Shown here piece by piece: positions 15,166 through 16,120 of a stretch of DNA of 16,120 nucleotides. The stretch comes from Bacillota bacterium (lineage in GTDB: Bacteria > Bacillota > Clostridia > Lachnospirales > Lachnospiraceae): contig JAEWPN010000111.1 of assembly GCA_023399455.1 (NCBI GenBank), forward strand, positions 1 through 16,120, given 5' to 3'. Made by a program: the position numbers and the translations under genes. The first letter of the stretch is position 1, and each line of letters begins with the position of its first letter. Under the pieces are notes generated by a model, which did no database searches, was not told the origin of the DNA, and worked only from the letters and a program-made list of their open reading frames with translations.

Positions 15166-15417
15166 TTAACCTTGCAATCCTCTTGACTGTCTATCCATAT
15201 CCTCAACGACAATATCATATATCTCACCTAACGAAGAGCAATACTCCAATACCTTCCAAGGCTCATTTGTATGAAAATGTATTTTAATGAGCTCTTCATC
15301 TCCCACTGCCAAGAGACAATCCCCATTAAAATTGTTTGTAAAATAATCAGTAATGATATCTTCATCGAGATTTTTTCCTTCGATCAATAACTGTGTATCG
15401 TATTTAAATTCCAACAT
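15166..15417 (-). CDS. Small stand-alone FakA/DAK-phosphatase-like C-terminal domain protein
   Basis: The start is the ATG at 15417 (83 aa): GGAGG is 8 nt upstream, while the ATG five codons earlier overlaps that site. The protein reads MLEFKYDTQLLIEGKNLDED, then LLAVGDEELIKIHFHTNEPW and KVLEYCSSLGEIYDIVVEDM. This closely resembles the last domain of FakA/YloV and other DhaK-like proteins, where VVGDEELVKVHVHT and the IKIENM ending are typical. Here the kinase (DhaL-like) domain is absent. Short versions annotated as relatives of dihydroxyacetone kinase occur in Clostridia, so it is probably intact, not a fragment. It might bind a fatty-acid or DegV-like partner, but this is inference. Confidence 0.75.
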   Translation of the reverse strand: MLEFKYDTQLLIEGKNLDEDIITDYFTNNFNGDCLLAVGDEELIKIHFHTNEPWKVLEYCSSLGEIYDIVVEDMDRQSRGLQG

Positions 15418-15604
15418 TGTATTTTCCTCCATAAATTTATATTTTCAAGCAGATATGCTATAGCTATTAGTCTTATCTCATGCCTTGTGAATCAATGCTT
15501 ATGCAAAACTTTTGAAATACCTCCCGCTTAACCATATCGGCCCCATTTTTCACCTTCTATACCTAAGCAGTTCAATATCTCCTGATTCTTCATACTAATA
15601 ACTG
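15418..15604 (-). other. Long leader upstream of the FakA-like gene
   Basis: About 187 nt separate the predicted transcription start from the FakA-like ATG. It contains a 21-codon ORF (MKNQEILNCLGIEGEKWGRYG, 15591-15526) with no clear ribosome site and a second 20-codon ORF (MVKREVFQKFCISIDSQGMR). It can also form a 7-bp stem CTGCTTA/TAAGCGG. I cannot match it to a known riboswitch class. It could be a regulatory leader, a tiny gene, or remnants of lost genes. Confidence 0.35.
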
Positions 15605-15610
15605 AATAAA

Positions 15611-15640
15611 ATTATAGCTCTATTCATGGGTTAAAGTCAA
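15611..15640 (-). promoter_or_regulatory. Near-consensus sigma-A promoter
   Basis: Minus strand TTGACT (15640-15635), an 18-nt spacer and a perfect TATAAT (15616-15611). This is the best promoter match in the window and points toward the FakA-like gene. Confidence 0.75.
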
Positions 15641-15793
15641 ACAATACCTATAGCGCTCGGTCCGCAGATAAGGAATACCGCATTTGAGCATCTGCTCACC
15701 GGCAGAGATTCTGAATTGGGAGCTCCTGATGCTTCAGAAAATGCCCTGAAAGTACTTCAGCTTAGGCGCGTTTCCCCGGATGAGGTAACCTGA
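15635..15793 (+). pseudogene. Orphan coding-like fragment, 52 codons
   Basis: A plus-strand frame reads SQTIPIALGPQIRNTAFEHL, LTGRDSELGAPDASENALKV, LQLRRVSPDEVT and stops at TGA 15791. It has no start codon or ribosome site at its left end (an in-frame TAA is just upstream), and it is richer in G+C than the flanking sequence. The composition (charged, no low complexity) looks like the C-terminal end of a real protein, possibly a gene remnant. I do not recognise the family. It could also be chance. Confidence 0.25.
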
Positions 15794-15804
15794 CGCCTAA
15801 GCTG
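15758..15804. repeat. 11-bp inverted repeat downstream of the cysteine synthase gene
   Basis: CAGCTTAGGCG (15758-15768) and CGCCTAAGCTG (15794-15804) are perfect inverted copies around a 25-nt loop. No T run follows on either strand, so it is not a standard terminator. It could block exonucleases at the 3' end of the cysteine synthase mRNA or mark an old mobile-element end. Confidence 0.55.
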
Positions 15805-15851
15805 ATTCGTTATAACCGTTAACTTTGTCATTATGATGTGTAAAGTGGATA

Positions 15852-16120
15852 TTAGTCATACAAGCCGCTTGATAAATATCTTTCTCCTTTGTCCGGCTGT
15901 ATAAAGACTATATTTTTGTCTTTATATTCATCTTTTTTTGCAATTTGAACAGCCGCCCATAAGATTGCTCCCGCCGATATTCCAATCGAGAATCCTTCTG
16001 TTCTGGTGCAATATCTTGCCATCTCATATGCTTCATCATCCGATACGTCAATGACTTCATCAAATACATTTAAATCGAGCACCGCCGGAGGCGCTACCGG
16101 CCCGATTCCCTGTATCTTAT
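15852..16120 (-). CDS. Cysteine synthase (O-acetylserine sulfhydrylase), C-terminal part
   Basis: The frame is open from the window edge (first complete codon at 16118) to TAA at 15852, giving about 88 residues. KIQGIGPVAPPAVLDLNVFD and DEVIDVSDDEAYEMAR match the region after the PLP-phosphate loop of CysK. EGFSIGISAGAILWAAVQIA carries the conserved serine that contacts the PLP ring nitrogen. The end reads NIVFIQPDKGERYLSSGLYD, the usual CysK C-terminus. It makes cysteine from O-acetylserine and sulfide, in the cytoplasm. The lysine that binds PLP lies outside the window, so CysK and CysM or cystathionine beta-synthase-like forms are not fully separable, though CysK is favoured. Confidence 0.88.
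   Translation of the reverse strand, partial: KIQGIGPVAPPAVLDLNVFDEVIDVSDDEAYEMARYCTRTEGFSIGISAGAILWAAVQIAKKDEYKDKNIVFIQPDKGERYLSSGLYD

Noticed and set aside
15020..15190. A 56-codon minus-strand frame between the FakA-like and DUF3877-like genes (reads RLAVHKHRQKLIRLNGEEEL)
   Set aside because: It has no ATG or GTG start and no ribosome site, begins right after an in-frame TAG inside the FakA-like gene, and matches nothing I know. It may be a remnant, but support is too weak.
15418..15604. Known riboswitch class in the FakA-like leader
   Set aside because: None of the conserved cores I can recall (T-box, SAM, TPP, FMN, purine, NiCo, c-di-GMP) is readable in the stretch.

Overview
The window looks like chromosomal DNA from a low-to-moderate GC Firmicute of class Clostridia, most likely Lachnospiraceae. 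The evidence is a short Firmicute-type SigA, clostridial-style DnaG, TrmK and Nif3 proteins, a type A RNase P RNA, strong GGAGG ribosome binding sites, and several small families (DUF4125, DUF6320, DUF6774, probably DUF3877) that I associate with gut Clostridia. The taxonomic call is inference, since no searches were run.

Layout. (1) 1-430: N-terminal part of a membrane-anchored trypsin-like protease, minus strand, cut by the window edge. (2) 496-8209, all minus strand and read right to left: dGTPase-like HD hydrolase, dnaG, rpoD, trmK, nif3-like gene, a TGS/ThrRS-like domain fused to a uridine-kinase-like domain, then rnpB with its terminator. This is a housekeeping block built around a dnaG-rpoD pair, with short gaps (12-57 nt) that suggest co-transcription. 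(3) 8332-11422: a divergent accessory module. An HSL-type alpha/beta hydrolase is read leftward; a condensation-domain-like acyltransferase and a zinc-ribbon membrane protein (DUF6320) are read rightward. A 9-bp inverted repeat sits on the -10 box of the rightward promoter. (4) 11450-13256, minus strand: a 54-residue DUF6774-like protein with its own promoter and terminator, a GerMN-domain lipoprotein preceded by an 8-codon leader ORF, and a DUF4125 protein. (5) 13283-15417, minus strand: a small stand-alone domain resembling the C-terminal part of FakA/DAK-phosphatase-like proteins, a DUF3877-like protein, a maltose/galactoside O-acetyltransferase and a HIT-family protein. (6) 15418-16120: a long gap with a near-consensus promoter and a ~187-nt leader, an orphan coding-like fragment with an 11-bp inverted repeat, and the C-terminus of a cysteine synthase.

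Several starts were revised from ribosome-binding-site position and family alignment: dnaG at GTG 7138, the kinase at ATG 2580, the dGTPase at GTG 8209 and the FakA-like protein at ATG 15417. The most interesting candidate for an undescribed system is the hydrolase / condensation-like acyltransferase / DUF6320 module with its operator-like palindrome. No CRISPR array, insertion sequence, tRNA or prophage was seen.
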